This document shows, piece by piece, positions 1 to 6,587 of a stretch of DNA of 10,045 nucleotides. The notes under the pieces were generated by a model that worked only from the letters and a program-made list of their open reading frames with translations, did not search any database and was not told the DNA's origin. The first letter of the stretch is position 1. Each line of letters starts with the position of its first letter. Origin of the DNA: Clostridia bacterium. GTDB taxonomy: Bacteria; Bacillota; Clostridia; Oscillospirales; Ruminococcaceae. The position numbers and the translations under genes are program-made. Location: contig JAGKVC010000134.1 of assembly GCA_021152595.1 (NCBI GenBank), forward strand, positions 1 through 10,045, read 5' to 3'.

Positions 1-2
1 GT

Positions 3-440
3 CTCATACTGCCCGGAGGCAATTCCAGTACCATCTTCATTCTCGGAATAATGATAATCACTGCATTCGTGGGAGAAATCGACCCCAGGAAGATTGCCGT
101 TCTCGCCGTAACCGGGATAGCGTTGCTGGGCATAGCATTCGGCATTTACAAACTCACTGACGGAGCCGTCTTCCAGCGTATCGGCACTATGATAGAGAAC
201 GGTGAGACTGCTGCATACCTGAAGGGCGCCGCAGATCAGATCAGTCATGTGCATATCAGTGAGCCGTATCTGAAACCGATCCGTGCGCGGAAGCTGCACG
301 GGGAGATCCTTTCGGTGCTGTCGGAGGAGGGCTATCAGGGATGTGTGTCCGTTGAAATGGGCGATCCCGGCGACAGCGGCACACGCATGGATGTCATGCA
401 GTATATCGGAGGCTTGATGAGACAGTATGGAGCATCATAA
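3..440 (+). CDS. Partial TIM-barrel sugar phosphate isomerase/epimerase-like protein with a foreign FtsW-like N-terminus
   Basis: The reading frame is open at the left edge. From about position 185 the translation matches the C-terminal part of the xylose isomerase-like TIM-barrel family (sugar phosphate isomerase/epimerase): an IGTMIENGE stretch, then ISHVHISEPYLKPI with the metal/substrate-type His and Glu, then a GCVSVEMG strand near the end. These enzymes interconvert sugars or act on related polyols; the substrate cannot be told from this tail. The first ~57 residues are different. They are hydrophobic, with an LPGGNSST segment and an FVGEIDPRK loop between two membrane helices, and resemble the middle of FtsW/RodA cell-division proteins, especially Bacteroidales ones. 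A TIM barrel should not contain this, so the frame is probably a chimera joined near 171-195. The 3' end overlaps the next gene by 14 bases, which supports this half as a true operon member. Confidence 0.7.
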   Translation, partial: LILPGGNSSTIFILGIMIITAFVGEIDPRKIAVLAVTGIALLGIAFGIYKLTDGAVFQRIGTMIENGETAAYLKGAADQISHVHISEPYLKPIRARKLHGEILSVLSEEGYQGCVSVEMGDPGDSGTRMDVMQYIGGLMRQYGAS

Positions 441-1248
441 TATACAGGGCGTTCCGGATTTTGAAAGCAGTGTGTTTTCAGAAAAATCATCGGATTACGC
501 CGTCCTGATCCCTGTGATCAACGAGGAAAACCGCATTCTGACCGAGCTGAAGCGCATGAAAAGGATATCTGCCGCCGCATATGTGGATATCATAATATGT
601 GACGGCGGCTCCGCGGACGGCAGCATGGAGCACCGGAGGCTTCAGGCATTGCAGGTGAATACATTATTGACCAAGACCGGCCCCGGCAGACAGGGGGCGC
701 AGCTCCGCATGGGGATCTGGTTTGCGCTGCAAAGGCGCTACAAAGGGATCATTACGGTTGACGGCAATAATAAAGACAGTGTAGAGAATATCCCTGATTT
801 TATCCGGAAGCTGGATGAAGGCTATGATCTGGTACAGGGCTCCCGGTATGTACCGGGCGGAAAAGCAGTGAATACGCCGCTGATCCGTGCAGCTGCACTG
901 CGCCTGATCCATGCACCTGTGATCTCACTGACCGCGCACTTTCATTTTACGGATACGACCAATGCCTACCGCGGCTATTCTGCACGGTATCTACGTGACC
1001 GGCGCGTGCAGCCGCTGCGCGATGTGTTTTCTGGCTATGAGCTGCTCGCGTATCTTTCAGTCCGGGCAAGTCAGCTCGGCTACAAGGTGTGCGAGATACC
1101 TGTGACGCGTGCCTATCCGCGGCATCAGAAAACGCCGACAAAGATCAGTTTCCTGAAAGGAAATGCAGAGCTGATGAAAATACTCCTGAAAAACGCTGCG
1201 GGTGCATATCAGCCGGATAAGGATGTGAAACATGGAACTTCAGAATAA
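427..1248 (+). CDS. Family 2 glycosyltransferase (DPM1/polyprenyl-phosphate type)
   Basis: A complete 273-residue protein with a GT-A fold, expected to transfer a sugar from a nucleotide donor in the cytoplasm, possibly to a polyprenyl phosphate carrier. Visible motifs are the N-terminal strand VLIPVINEE (residues 26-34), the nucleotide-binding CDGGSADGS (58-66), a DxD-equivalent written VDGNNKD (111-117), and QGSRYVPGG (137-145) followed by TDTTNAYRGYS (175-185), all as in dolichol-phosphate-mannose-synthase-like GT2 enzymes. There is no C-terminal membrane anchor. The start at 427 is chosen because GGAGG lies at 408-412 and the gene overlaps its upstream neighbour by 14 bases. The stop overlaps the next gene by 17 bases, so translation is probably coupled. 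VDGNNKD is less acidic than the usual DAD/DGD(L) motif, so donor and metal use are uncertain. Confidence 0.88.
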   Translation: MEHHNIQGVPDFESSVFSEKSSDYAVLIPVINEENRILTELKRMKRISAAAYVDIIICDGGSADGSMEHRRLQALQVNTLLTKTGPGRQGAQLRMGIWFALQRRYKGIITVDGNNKDSVENIPDFIRKLDEGYDLVQGSRYVPGGKAVNTPLIRAAALRLIHAPVISLTAHFHFTDTTNAYRGYSARYLRDRRVQPLRDVFSGYELLAYLSVRASQLGYKVCEIPVTRAYPRHQKTPTKISFLKGNAELMKILLKNAAGAYQPDKDVKHGTSE

Positions 1249-3214
1249 GAAAAAGAATGTTTTTACACATCCGGCCGGACTTGCATTCTCCGTTGTGTTT
1301 TTGCTGACCATCTTTTATCTCCGTGCTTACGGTCACAATCAAACGCTTGACTATATCGCGATCAACGGCACATTTCAGAGCTATAATGTGATACGCCGTC
1401 TGCTGAGCGGACAGATCCCGTTCGTGGATTTTACCGTATATCTGGGAAGCGGACATCTGTTTCTGACAGCAGCGGTGACATTTCTGTTCGGCGGCAGCTA
1501 TGCAGCGGGTGTCGTGGCATATGATTATGTATCGTCGCTGTCGATCTTAATGCTGTGCTTTGGCTTCTGTGCGGTCAGATTCCGCCGGAACTGGCTGGTG
1601 CCTGCGCTACTTTCCCTGTATTTTCTGTTTCTGCCGGTAAACCGTTCTCTGGAGATCATGGCGCAGGGCGGAAATTCCGCGCGGAATATCCGCGGACTGA
1701 TCCTTCCGGTCTGCATTCTGATTTATCTGTTGATCTCAAAGCAGCTCGAAAAGCATGAGGACTGGAGCGAAAGCCGGCAGTTCTATTTTCATATTGTCCT
1801 TTTATCCTGCACAGCAGGTCTCTCAACGGTCTGGGGAAATGATTACGGTGTCGTATGCTGTATTGCAATATTTTTGCTGACAATGCTCCTGACGGTGATC
1901 CGCTTCAAATGCATCCGGCGCACATTTGCGGCTGCTGGGCTGATGCTTCTGGGGATCAGCCTGACGGTGTTTGTACTTGCCGTCTGCATTACACGCGGAC
2001 ATCCGCTGATCTGGCTCCGCAAAAATTTCTTTTCGGCATATTATCAGAGCTGGTATTTCAATATGCCGCATGAGCATCCGTTTTATTATTATGATGTGGA
2101 TCTGTCCGTGCCGGTTCTTCTGTGTCTGGCACTTTGTGCAGGATACCTAATCCAGCTGATCCGGAAAATCAGCTGGGAGAATGTCCGGCGCTTCGGTGTG
2201 CCGGCCTTTGCAATGCTTTCCTGCTTCGGAGCAGCTGAGGAATACAAGCTGTTCAGCGGCGGCGGCTGGATCTTTCATGATTTCCTGATCGGAACACTGC
2301 TGATCCTGATCTATACAGAACTGGTGAATCTCATCCGGCTTCTGATCGTCAGACTGAAACCGGATGAACGGATATCTGAAAAAATGCAGCAGGGACAGAT
2401 CGTGCTGGGTGCTGCGGCGGGAATGATCGCAGTCAGCTGGACGGTTATGGATTTGCCGTGGGAGCGAACGGGCACCGAGGTTCCTGAATTAGGCGGATAT
2501 CTCCTGAATTGTGCAGAGGATTTGCAGACATCGCTGGAAATCGTCGGAAACCGCCGTGTTTTTTCAGCCTATGCTTCCGCGCTCGAAACAGTCACAGATC
2601 AGTATCAGCCCAGCGGAACGGATTACATCATTCACTGTCTGACCGATGAAGCACGTCAGCATTACATGGATGTATTTCGGGCGCAGGATTTTGACTGCGT
2701 TTCAACGATACATCTGGATTATGATCTTTTCGGCCCGTGGATCCGGAATGCCAACTGGTTCTTTTACCGCGAGGTCTATGCCGGTTATCATTTTGTCGGA
2801 AACAATTCCTATGCTGACTACTGGGAACCTGGTGCGGCAGCTGACAGCTGCCTGACGGAGGGGATTCAGGTCAGTATCCGGACGGTCTCGGATACTGCCG
2901 CAGATATCGTGGTCGCTGCACCGGAAAATGTCAGCGGCGTCGCGGATGTGTATCTGGAATATGAATCAGAGATACGGCCGGGAAGGGACTCCTTCCTGCT
3001 GCATCAGAATATTGTCGGGGTTCTTCCGGCGATCACGCATGAGGATTGCGTCGATTCGTGGACACTTCCGCCCTCCGGATCTGTATACATCCCGATCGAG
3101 ATCCGGAACGGCAAGGGTCAGGTGCAGCTCGCATCTTATCCGGCGAAAGCAATGGCGCTGACTGTGACAAAAGCAGAAAGCGAGCGGATTTTTTTAGATA
3201 AAGCGCTTCCGTGA
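1232..3214 (+). CDS. Large polytopic membrane protein, GT-C-like glycosyltransferase or glycan assembly protein
   Basis: A 660-residue membrane protein of no family I can name with certainty. The first ~410 residues hold about ten or eleven hydrophobic helices, beginning at residues 14-31. The loop after helix 1 has LDYIAINGTFQSYNV and then SGQIPFVDFTVYLGSG. This resembles the first extracytoplasmic loop of GT-C enzymes (PMT/ArnT-like), which commonly reads 'G.iPyrDF...yGp'. The last ~245 residues are soluble and probably face outwards, ending in a beta-rich stretch. The neighbouring GT2 enzyme could supply a polyprenyl-linked sugar that this protein uses on the outer face. The start at 1232 has AAGGA about 8 bases upstream and overlaps the GT2 gene by 17 bases. 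It could instead be a polymerase- or flippase-like membrane protein. No recognisable strong terminator follows its stop. Confidence 0.75.
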   Translation: MELQNKKKNVFTHPAGLAFSVVFLLTIFYLRAYGHNQTLDYIAINGTFQSYNVIRRLLSGQIPFVDFTVYLGSGHLFLTAAVTFLFGGSYAAGVVAYDYVSSLSILMLCFGFCAVRFRRNWLVPALLSLYFLFLPVNRSLEIMAQGGNSARNIRGLILPVCILIYLLISKQLEKHEDWSESRQFYFHIVLLSCTAGLSTVWGNDYGVVCCIAIFLLTMLLTVIRFKCIRRTFAAAGLMLLGISLTVFVLAVCITRGHPLIWLRKNFFSAYYQSWYFNMPHEHPFYYYDVDLSVPVLLCLALCAGYLIQLIRKISWENVRRFGVPAFAMLSCFGAAEEYKLFSGGGWIFHDFLIGTLLILIYTELVNLIRLLIVRLKPDERISEKMQQGQIVLGAAAGMIAVSWTVMDLPWERTGTEVPELGGYLLNCAEDLQTSLEIVGNRRVFSAYASALETVTDQYQPSGTDYIIHCLTDEARQHYMDVFRAQDFDCVSTIHLDYDLFGPWIRNANWFFYREVYAGYHFVGNNSYADYWEPGAAADSCLTEGIQVSIRTVSDTAADIVVAAPENVSGVADVYLEYESEIRPGRDSFLLHQNIVGVLPAITHEDCVDSWTLPPSGSVYIPIEIRNGKGQVQLASYPAKAMALTVTKAESERIFLDKALP

Positions 3215-3319
3215 TCTGCGCCCTGAGTAGGGAATGACTTCACGGCATTACGCGTATTTACACCGTTTTTCACATATCTCTTCATATTATCATGAAATGA
3301 CCGGATATCGTAAATCATC

Positions 3320-3359
3320 CTGACACGCCCTTCGCTTTCCAACGGCAAGGGCGTGTCAG
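3320..3359. repeat. Perfect 13-bp hairpin sharing its core with the nearby MITE ends
   Basis: CTGACACGCCCTT at 3320-3332 is perfectly complementary to AAGGGCGTGTCAG at 3347-3359, with a 14-base loop. No T-run follows on either strand, so it is not a classical intrinsic terminator. It lies 106 bases after the stop of the membrane-protein gene and could still stabilise or end that transcript. The AGGGCGTGT core also occurs in the terminal repeats of the element at 3376-3539, which suggests a relative or a remnant of the same kind of element. Confidence 0.7.
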
Positions 3360-3375
3360 ACTTATTCAGAAGAAT

Positions 3376-3539
3376 TAGGGCGTGTTGACACTAAGCCTAA
3401 CACGCGTCTTTTTGGCTGATTTTGCCCCGTTCGTCGTTAAAAATCCTTGCCGGGCGACAGCCCGCCTGCGGATTTTTGTCTTGAACGGAACAAAATCATC
3501 TCAAAAATCCGCATATTATTTTAGTGTCAACACGCCCTA
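3376..3539. mobile_element. MITE-like non-autonomous element, 164 bp with 19-bp perfect terminal inverted repeats
   Basis: The ends TAGGGCGTGTTGACACTAA (3376-3394) and TTAGTGTCAACACGCCCTA (3521-3539) are exact reverse complements. The interior is itself a long imperfect palindrome: TGATTTTG (3417-3424) pairs with CAAAATCA (3491-3498), CCGTTC (3427-3432) with GAACGG (3483-3488), AAAAATCC (3439-3446) with GGATTTTT (3470-3477), and GGGC (3452-3455) with GCCC (3460-3463) around a short loop. There is no credible coding sequence. Both outer dinucleotides are TA, so a TA target duplication, as made by IS630 and some IS5-group transposases, is possible; the palindromic ends make this ambiguous. It sits between genes, as such elements usually do. 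No transposase is in the window. Confidence 0.8.
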
Positions 3540-3625
3540 CTTTCAGAGACAGACTTCAGTTCAGGCTGAGCATCTGTGCGTCTGCTGTTCTGCGGGTCCC
3601 GGCAGCTGCGGCTTGTGATATGAAT

Positions 3626-3648
3626 CAGGAAGTTATATTCCTGTTTTT
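3626..3648 (+). terminator. Weak candidate intrinsic terminator
   Basis: CAGGAA (3626-3631), loop GTTATA, TTCCTG (3638-3643), then five Ts (3644-3648). The 6-bp stem is short, so efficiency is doubtful. It lies just before the deaminase promoter and would insulate that promoter from upstream plus-strand transcription. Confidence 0.4.
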
Positions 3649-3658
3649 CCCTCATCCG

Positions 3659-3687
3659 TTGCACTTTTTCTCATTATCTGCTATAAT
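3659..3687 (+). promoter_or_regulatory. Sigma-70-type promoter of the deaminase gene
   Basis: TTGCAC (3659-3664), a 17-base spacer and a consensus TATAAT (3682-3687). The start codon at 3720 follows about 26 bases beyond the expected transcription start, with AGGAGG at 3707-3712. The -10 box lies inside a perfect palindrome described separately. Confidence 0.82.
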
Positions 3688-3695
3688 GAGAAAAA
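3665..3695. promoter_or_regulatory. Operator-like 13-bp palindrome over the -10 box
   Basis: TTTTTCTCATTAT (3665-3677) and ATAATGAGAAAAA (3683-3695) are exact reverse complements separated by CTGCT. The element covers the spacer, the -10 box and the likely transcription start. A dimeric repressor bound here would block the promoter. The AT-rich arms, with no GC-rich core, argue against a terminator. Confidence 0.55.
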
Positions 3696-3719
3696 CAGCG
3701 AATGACAGGAGGTGCTCCG

Positions 3720-4169
3720 ATGCGCTATGCAGAGCTGCCGCAGCAATGGCAGAGAATCTTTGCACTGAAATGGATGTCCGTCTGCAAGGGCAGCAAGGCG
3801 ATCGCTGCGGTCATCACCGATGAAAACGGAAATATCATCTCCGAAGGCAGAAATATGACCTGCGAACGGACGGTACCGAATCCTGCGGCGGCACACGCCG
3901 AGACCGAAGCGATCCGGAATCTCGATACAGCCAGATTTCCGGACAAACACGCATATACGCTCTATGCCGGACTGGAGCCCTGCATCATGTGCATGGGCAC
4001 GCTGGTCATGGGCGGGATCCGCAGAGTCGTGATCGCCGCAAGGGACGAATTCGGCGGCGCAATGCATCTGATCGGACAAAGCGTATTTGCCGCTTGCAGG
4101 TACATTTTCGACCGCTGCGGTATTTGCAAAGCCATACCCTTTTGCGGTGCTGTACTTGTCGGATGCTGA
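3720..4169 (+). CDS. Nucleoside/tRNA adenosine deaminase-like protein, 3' end replaced
   Basis: A zinc-dependent deaminase of the cytidine deaminase-like superfamily (CMP/dCMP deaminase, TadA/guanine-deaminase branch). The zinc-site motifs are present: HAE at residues 59-61 (His ligand, catalytic Glu) and PCIMC at 87-91 (two Cys ligands), followed by GTLVMGGIRRVVIAARDEFGGAMHL, which is typical. Whether the substrate is tRNA or a free base cannot be settled; the NPAAAHAETEAIR context differs from textbook TadA. I chose ATG 3720 because AGGAGG at 3707-3712 sits 7 bases upstream; the in-frame ATG at 3702 precedes that site. From about residue 118 the family pattern stops. The last ~30 residues are the antisense of an exported-protein gene read on the other strand, so the native C-terminal ~35-50 residues are missing. 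As it stands this is a broken gene or a chimera. Confidence 0.75.
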   Translation: MRYAELPQQWQRIFALKWMSVCKGSKAIAAVITDENGNIISEGRNMTCERTVPNPAAAHAETEAIRNLDTARFPDKHAYTLYAGLEPCIMCMGTLVMGGIRRVVIAARDEFGGAMHLIGQSVFAACRYIFDRCGICKAIPFCGAVLVGC

Positions 4170-4313
4170 TACAAACGTATATCCATCTGCTGTACCAAGT
4201 CCGCCAAAGTTGTATTTCATTATAAACAATGAATCGGTATTTCCACTTGTTTGCATTGGCATCGCAAGCGCTGCCGTTGTTCCTGCCAGAATCGCTGCAA
4301 AGAATCGTTTCAT
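4066..4313 (-). pseudogene. N-terminal fragment of an exported, probably carbohydrate-active enzyme
   Basis: Starting at ATG 4313, with GGAG at 4324-4327 upstream, the translation opens with a clear Sec signal peptide: MKRFF, a hydrophobic stretch ILAGTTAALAM, and likely cleavage around residues 20-24. Then come KYNFGGLGTADGYTFVSASD (residues 33-52), KGYGFANTAAVENV (58-71) and SGKYALSD (74-81). This pattern, K(F/Y)(D/N)FG...GYT.VSASD.Y...KGYGF...VENV.ASG..ALSD, is the N-terminal domain I associate with rhamnogalacturonan acetylesterase/GDSL-like and related secreted plant-cell-wall enzymes of Ruminococcus. After residue ~81 the match ends and the frame runs antisense through the deaminase gene, so the catalytic domain is absent. 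It has its own promoter and a ~70-base leader. It is either a truncated gene or a chimeric join. Confidence 0.65.
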
Positions 4314-4392
4314 AGGAATCAACTCCTTCTATTCATGCTATGCTGGTTCAGCCGTTTTTACAGTACAGAAATGATATTGTTTATTTTTCTTC

Positions 4393-4421
4393 ATTATAGC
4401 ATAGCCTGAATCTGAAAGCAA
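4393..4421 (-). promoter_or_regulatory. Sigma-70-type promoter of the exported-protein fragment
   Basis: On the minus strand, TTGCTT (plus positions 4416-4421), a 17-base spacer, and TATAAT (4393-4398) preceded by TGC, giving an extended -10. Transcription would start near 4386 and reach the ATG at 4313 after ~70 bases. Confidence 0.75.
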
Positions 4422-4589
4422 GAGAAAATGAATCTTTCCTACATATAGATGCCAAATATAGTCCGCAGATTCCGTCCGATCGACTTTTCGGGAGACGCTT
4501 GAAATAATGATATCAAGTATTATGCGGGAACAGGACATATGAGAAAGCCGATAGAATCCTCCTAATAAATAGGAAGCGAAAATGACATC
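4422..4589. other. Gene-free spacer
   Basis: This lies between the minus-strand promoter at 4393-4421 and the terminator at 4590. A minus-strand frame runs through it, but it also crosses the terminator, has no good ribosome binding site and shows no family resemblance. I see no RNA gene or repeat here beyond 5-bp chance palindromes. Confidence 0.5.
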
Positions 4590-4628
4590 ATAATAAAAAT
4601 CCCTGGCAATGCCGGGTATTTTTATTAT
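4590..4628 (-). terminator. Strong intrinsic terminator of the iron/fumarate reductase-like operon (could act both ways)
   Basis: ATAATAAAAAT (4590-4600) pairs with ATTTTTATTAT (4618-4628), and the inner part pairs as CCTGGC/GCCGGG around AAT with one wobble and one mismatch. Read on the minus strand, the stem ends in AUUUUUAUUAU, 55 bases after the ATPase stop at 4683. The symmetric A/T runs mean it could also stop plus-strand transcripts. Confidence 0.85.
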
Positions 4629-4682
4629 CAGGAAGTACAAACAGTATTCCCCTGCCTGCATTATTAAATTGCTTGTAGTTGA

Positions 4683-5363
4683 TCAGCATTTATTCTCTGT
4701 CAGCACCTGTCCTGCCTGCATCCGGAATACCGCATCTGCATATTGCTCTGCATCATGCTCATGCGTCACAATCATCACAGCCGAACCGCGATTTGCAGCT
4801 CCCCGTAAAAATCGAAAAACGGTTTCTGTATTTTCATCATCCAGATCGCCTGTCGGTTCATCCGCAAAAATGAACGCTGGCTTCATGACAACTGCTCTTG
4901 CGATTGCCATTCGGCGCAGCTCACCGCCCGAAAGCTCTGCCGGCTTCACATCACACAGCTTTGCGATGTCAAGCTGTTCCAGCAATTCTTCTGCCAGGTC
5001 TAAATCTGCCGGCTGGCGGTAAAGCGAGAATGGCAGCAGGATATTTTCCAGCACGGTCAGACTGTGCAGGGCGGTTTGCCCCTGCGGAATTACCCCGAAG
5101 TTCTGATTGCGCAGCTTCGAAAGCGCATGATCCGGCATCGCGTAAAGATCTGTTTCATCAAGCAGCACTTTGCCGGTTGTTGGAACAGAAAGACCGCAAA
5201 GCATATTCAGCAATGTACTTTTTCCGCTACCCGAACGGCCGGTCAGAACGGTAACAGTACCTTCACACAGCGTAAAGTCAGTCTCCTGTACTGCCAAAAA
5301 TGTATTGCTTCCGCGTCCGTTCCGTATAAACTCCTTACTGATTTTTTCAGCATGCAGTTTCAT
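4683..5363 (-). CDS. ABC transporter ATP-binding protein (MacB/LolD type, Fls-like iron locus)
   Basis: A 226-residue cytoplasmic ATPase that should power the permease encoded just upstream. All motifs are intact: Walker A GRSGSGKST (42-50), Q-loop Gln in VIPQG (91-95), signature LSGGE (144-148), Walker B AFIFADEP (163-170) with the catalytic Glu, and switch His 201. The sequence around Walker A and the TGDLDDENT segment fit the MacB/LolD/FtsE class, whose partners are FtsX-like permeases. The frame is open further upstream, but ATG 5363 is the start: AGGAGGAG lies at 5368-5375, and longer versions would run through the permease gene. The gap to the permease stop is 11 bases. It is the last gene before the terminator at 4590-4628. 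Confidence 0.93.
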   Translation of the reverse strand: MKLHAEKISKEFIRNGRGSNTFLAVQETDFTLCEGTVTVLTGRSGSGKSTLLNMLCGLSVPTTGKVLLDETDLYAMPDHALSKLRNQNFGVIPQGQTALHSLTVLENILLPFSLYRQPADLDLAEELLEQLDIAKLCDVKPAELSGGELRRMAIARAVVMKPAFIFADEPTGDLDDENTETVFRFLRGAANRGSAVMIVTHEHDAEQYADAVFRMQAGQVLTENKC

Positions 5364-5374
5364 CTGTCTCCTCC

Positions 5375-6583
5375 TTATGCATTGTCTCCGCGCAAAATCA
5401 ACGCAGGATCCGTCCGGCTGATACGATATGCTGCACGCGATGCAGATATCGCGCTGACAGCGACAGTAATCACACAGGATGCCGCTGTATACACAAAGAT
5501 CTGACCGGCAGGCGGAAGCAGGAACGGCAGACCAAGCTGCTCTTCGATCAAGCTGTGAAATGGTAAAACTGTCAGCAGCGCAGTTATAATACCGAGCAAT
5601 GCACCTGCGAATCCGATCAAAAATGCTTCCTGCATCACAATTCGGGAGAGCATTCGGCATGAGGCGCCCATGACACGCAGAACAGCAAATTCTTTTTTGC
5701 GTTCATTGACGCTCATATGATATGCGAGCAGCAAAATCAGAATTCCCATCACCCATACCGCAGCAACCAGAATACTGATTACAACAGATATTCCGCCGAG
5801 GCTGTCCGAAATGCCGGAGATCATTTCCGTTGTGCGGATTGCCTTGACCTTTTTTACATGTATATTGATATCGTTCAGCACTTCCTCGACGGAGTAGCCT
5901 TCCGCGACATTGATCAGGACGCATGATACAACCTGTTCCGGATCAATGTTGACAAAATCATTCATATTCAGCTCGATTGAAGATCGAATCAGTTCCTTGA
6001 TCGTTTCTTCATCCGTAAAAACAGTCGTGTCAAAGCTCGTTCCTGTTTTGTCGAGTTTTGCAGCGACATGACAATCGGTCCCGTAAAATTTTAATGTATC
6101 ACCGACAAATGCATTCAAATCATTTCCGACAACAATATCAAATTTTTTTAGATTTCCGCCGTAACTGCGCCGGATCCACGGCTGAACGCTGAAATCCGTT
6201 TCGGGATCAAATCCGATGATCTGCACAGGCAGCGAACAGCAGCCGGAACTCGCAGTTGCAAGAAAGAACTGTGTTGTCGCCTGCCCGATTCCCTCCCGAT
6301 TCAGGATCTTCTCAGAATATGCTCTGTCCATGTAGAAGTAACCCGTATTTCCCTGCAAAACGATGTTTTCCAATGAGGATTTTGTCGTTGCTTCATACGG
6401 TACAACCATAATATCCGCACCGATCCTGTCTTCCAGCGAGGACAGTTCGGTTCGCAGACTCCGGACAATGACAGTTCCTGCTAATACAGCAAACGAAAGT
6501 AATACTGTCAGCAGCAAAAGAGCTGCGGTGCGTACAGTTTTTCCGGTCAGATTTTTGAAAGGCAGACTGATATGCTGCTTCAT
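5375..6583 (-). CDS. FtsX/MacB-like ABC permease of the FTR1/P19-associated type
   Basis: A 402-residue membrane protein with the FtsX-like layout: helix 1 at about residues 19-40, a ~225-residue extracytoplasmic domain, then helices at about 266-288, 320-342 and 361-380. NERKKEFAVLRVMGAS (293-308) is the usual cytoplasmic coupling stretch. The outer domain contains GADIMVVP (55-62), then GCCSLPVQIIGFDPETDF (114-131) and VQPW (133-136). I associate the paired cysteines plus IGFDPETDF.VQPW with permeases beside FTR1 and P19-type iron uptake genes (Campylobacter cj1661/1662, E. coli Fls). The likely role is with high-affinity iron uptake rather than drug or lipoprotein export; the exact transported species is not known to me. 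AAGGAG lies 7 bases before ATG 6583. It follows the DUF4418 gene by 4 bases. Confidence 0.9.
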   Translation of the reverse strand: MKQHISLPFKNLTGKTVRTAALLLLTVLLSFAVLAGTVIVRSLRTELSSLEDRIGADIMVVPYEATTKSSLENIVLQGNTGYFYMDRAYSEKILNREGIGQATTQFFLATASSGCCSLPVQIIGFDPETDFSVQPWIRRSYGGNLKKFDIVVGNDLNAFVGDTLKFYGTDCHVAAKLDKTGTSFDTTVFTDEETIKELIRSSIELNMNDFVNIDPEQVVSCVLINVAEGYSVEEVLNDINIHVKKVKAIRTTEMISGISDSLGGISVVISILVAAVWVMGILILLLAYHMSVNERKKEFAVLRVMGASCRMLSRIVMQEAFLIGFAGALLGIITALLTVLPFHSLIEEQLGLPFLLPPAGQIFVYTAASCVITVAVSAISASRAAYRISRTDPALILRGDNA

Positions 6584-6587
6584 CTGT

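Noticed and set aside
3136..3348. Minus-strand frame of 70 codons reaching into the end of the membrane-protein gene
   Set aside because: It begins in the hairpin at 3320-3359, lacks a usable ribosome binding site (AGG sits directly against the inner ATG), and half of it is antisense to a real gene.
3320..3540. Possible CRISPR-like repeat cluster, because GGGCGTGT recurs
   Set aside because: The copies are inverted rather than direct, there are no regular spacers, and they are explained by hairpin ends.
3382..3618. Plus-strand frames through the MITE-like element
   Set aside because: The translation is only the read-through of palindromic DNA and has no credible start signal.
4498..4517. 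Short palindrome CTTGA...TCAAG in the spacer
   Set aside because: Five-base arms with a 10-base gap are expected by chance, and no promoter or gene start is next to it.
4338..4661. Minus-strand frame of 107 codons
   Set aside because: It runs through the strong terminator at 4590-4628 and the promoter at 4393-4421, and has no family resemblance.
5364..5660. Upstream extension of the ATPase reading frame
   Set aside because: It is the out-of-frame shadow of the permease C-terminus; the ATPase has a strong ribosome binding site at 5368-5375 and a family-typical start at 5363.
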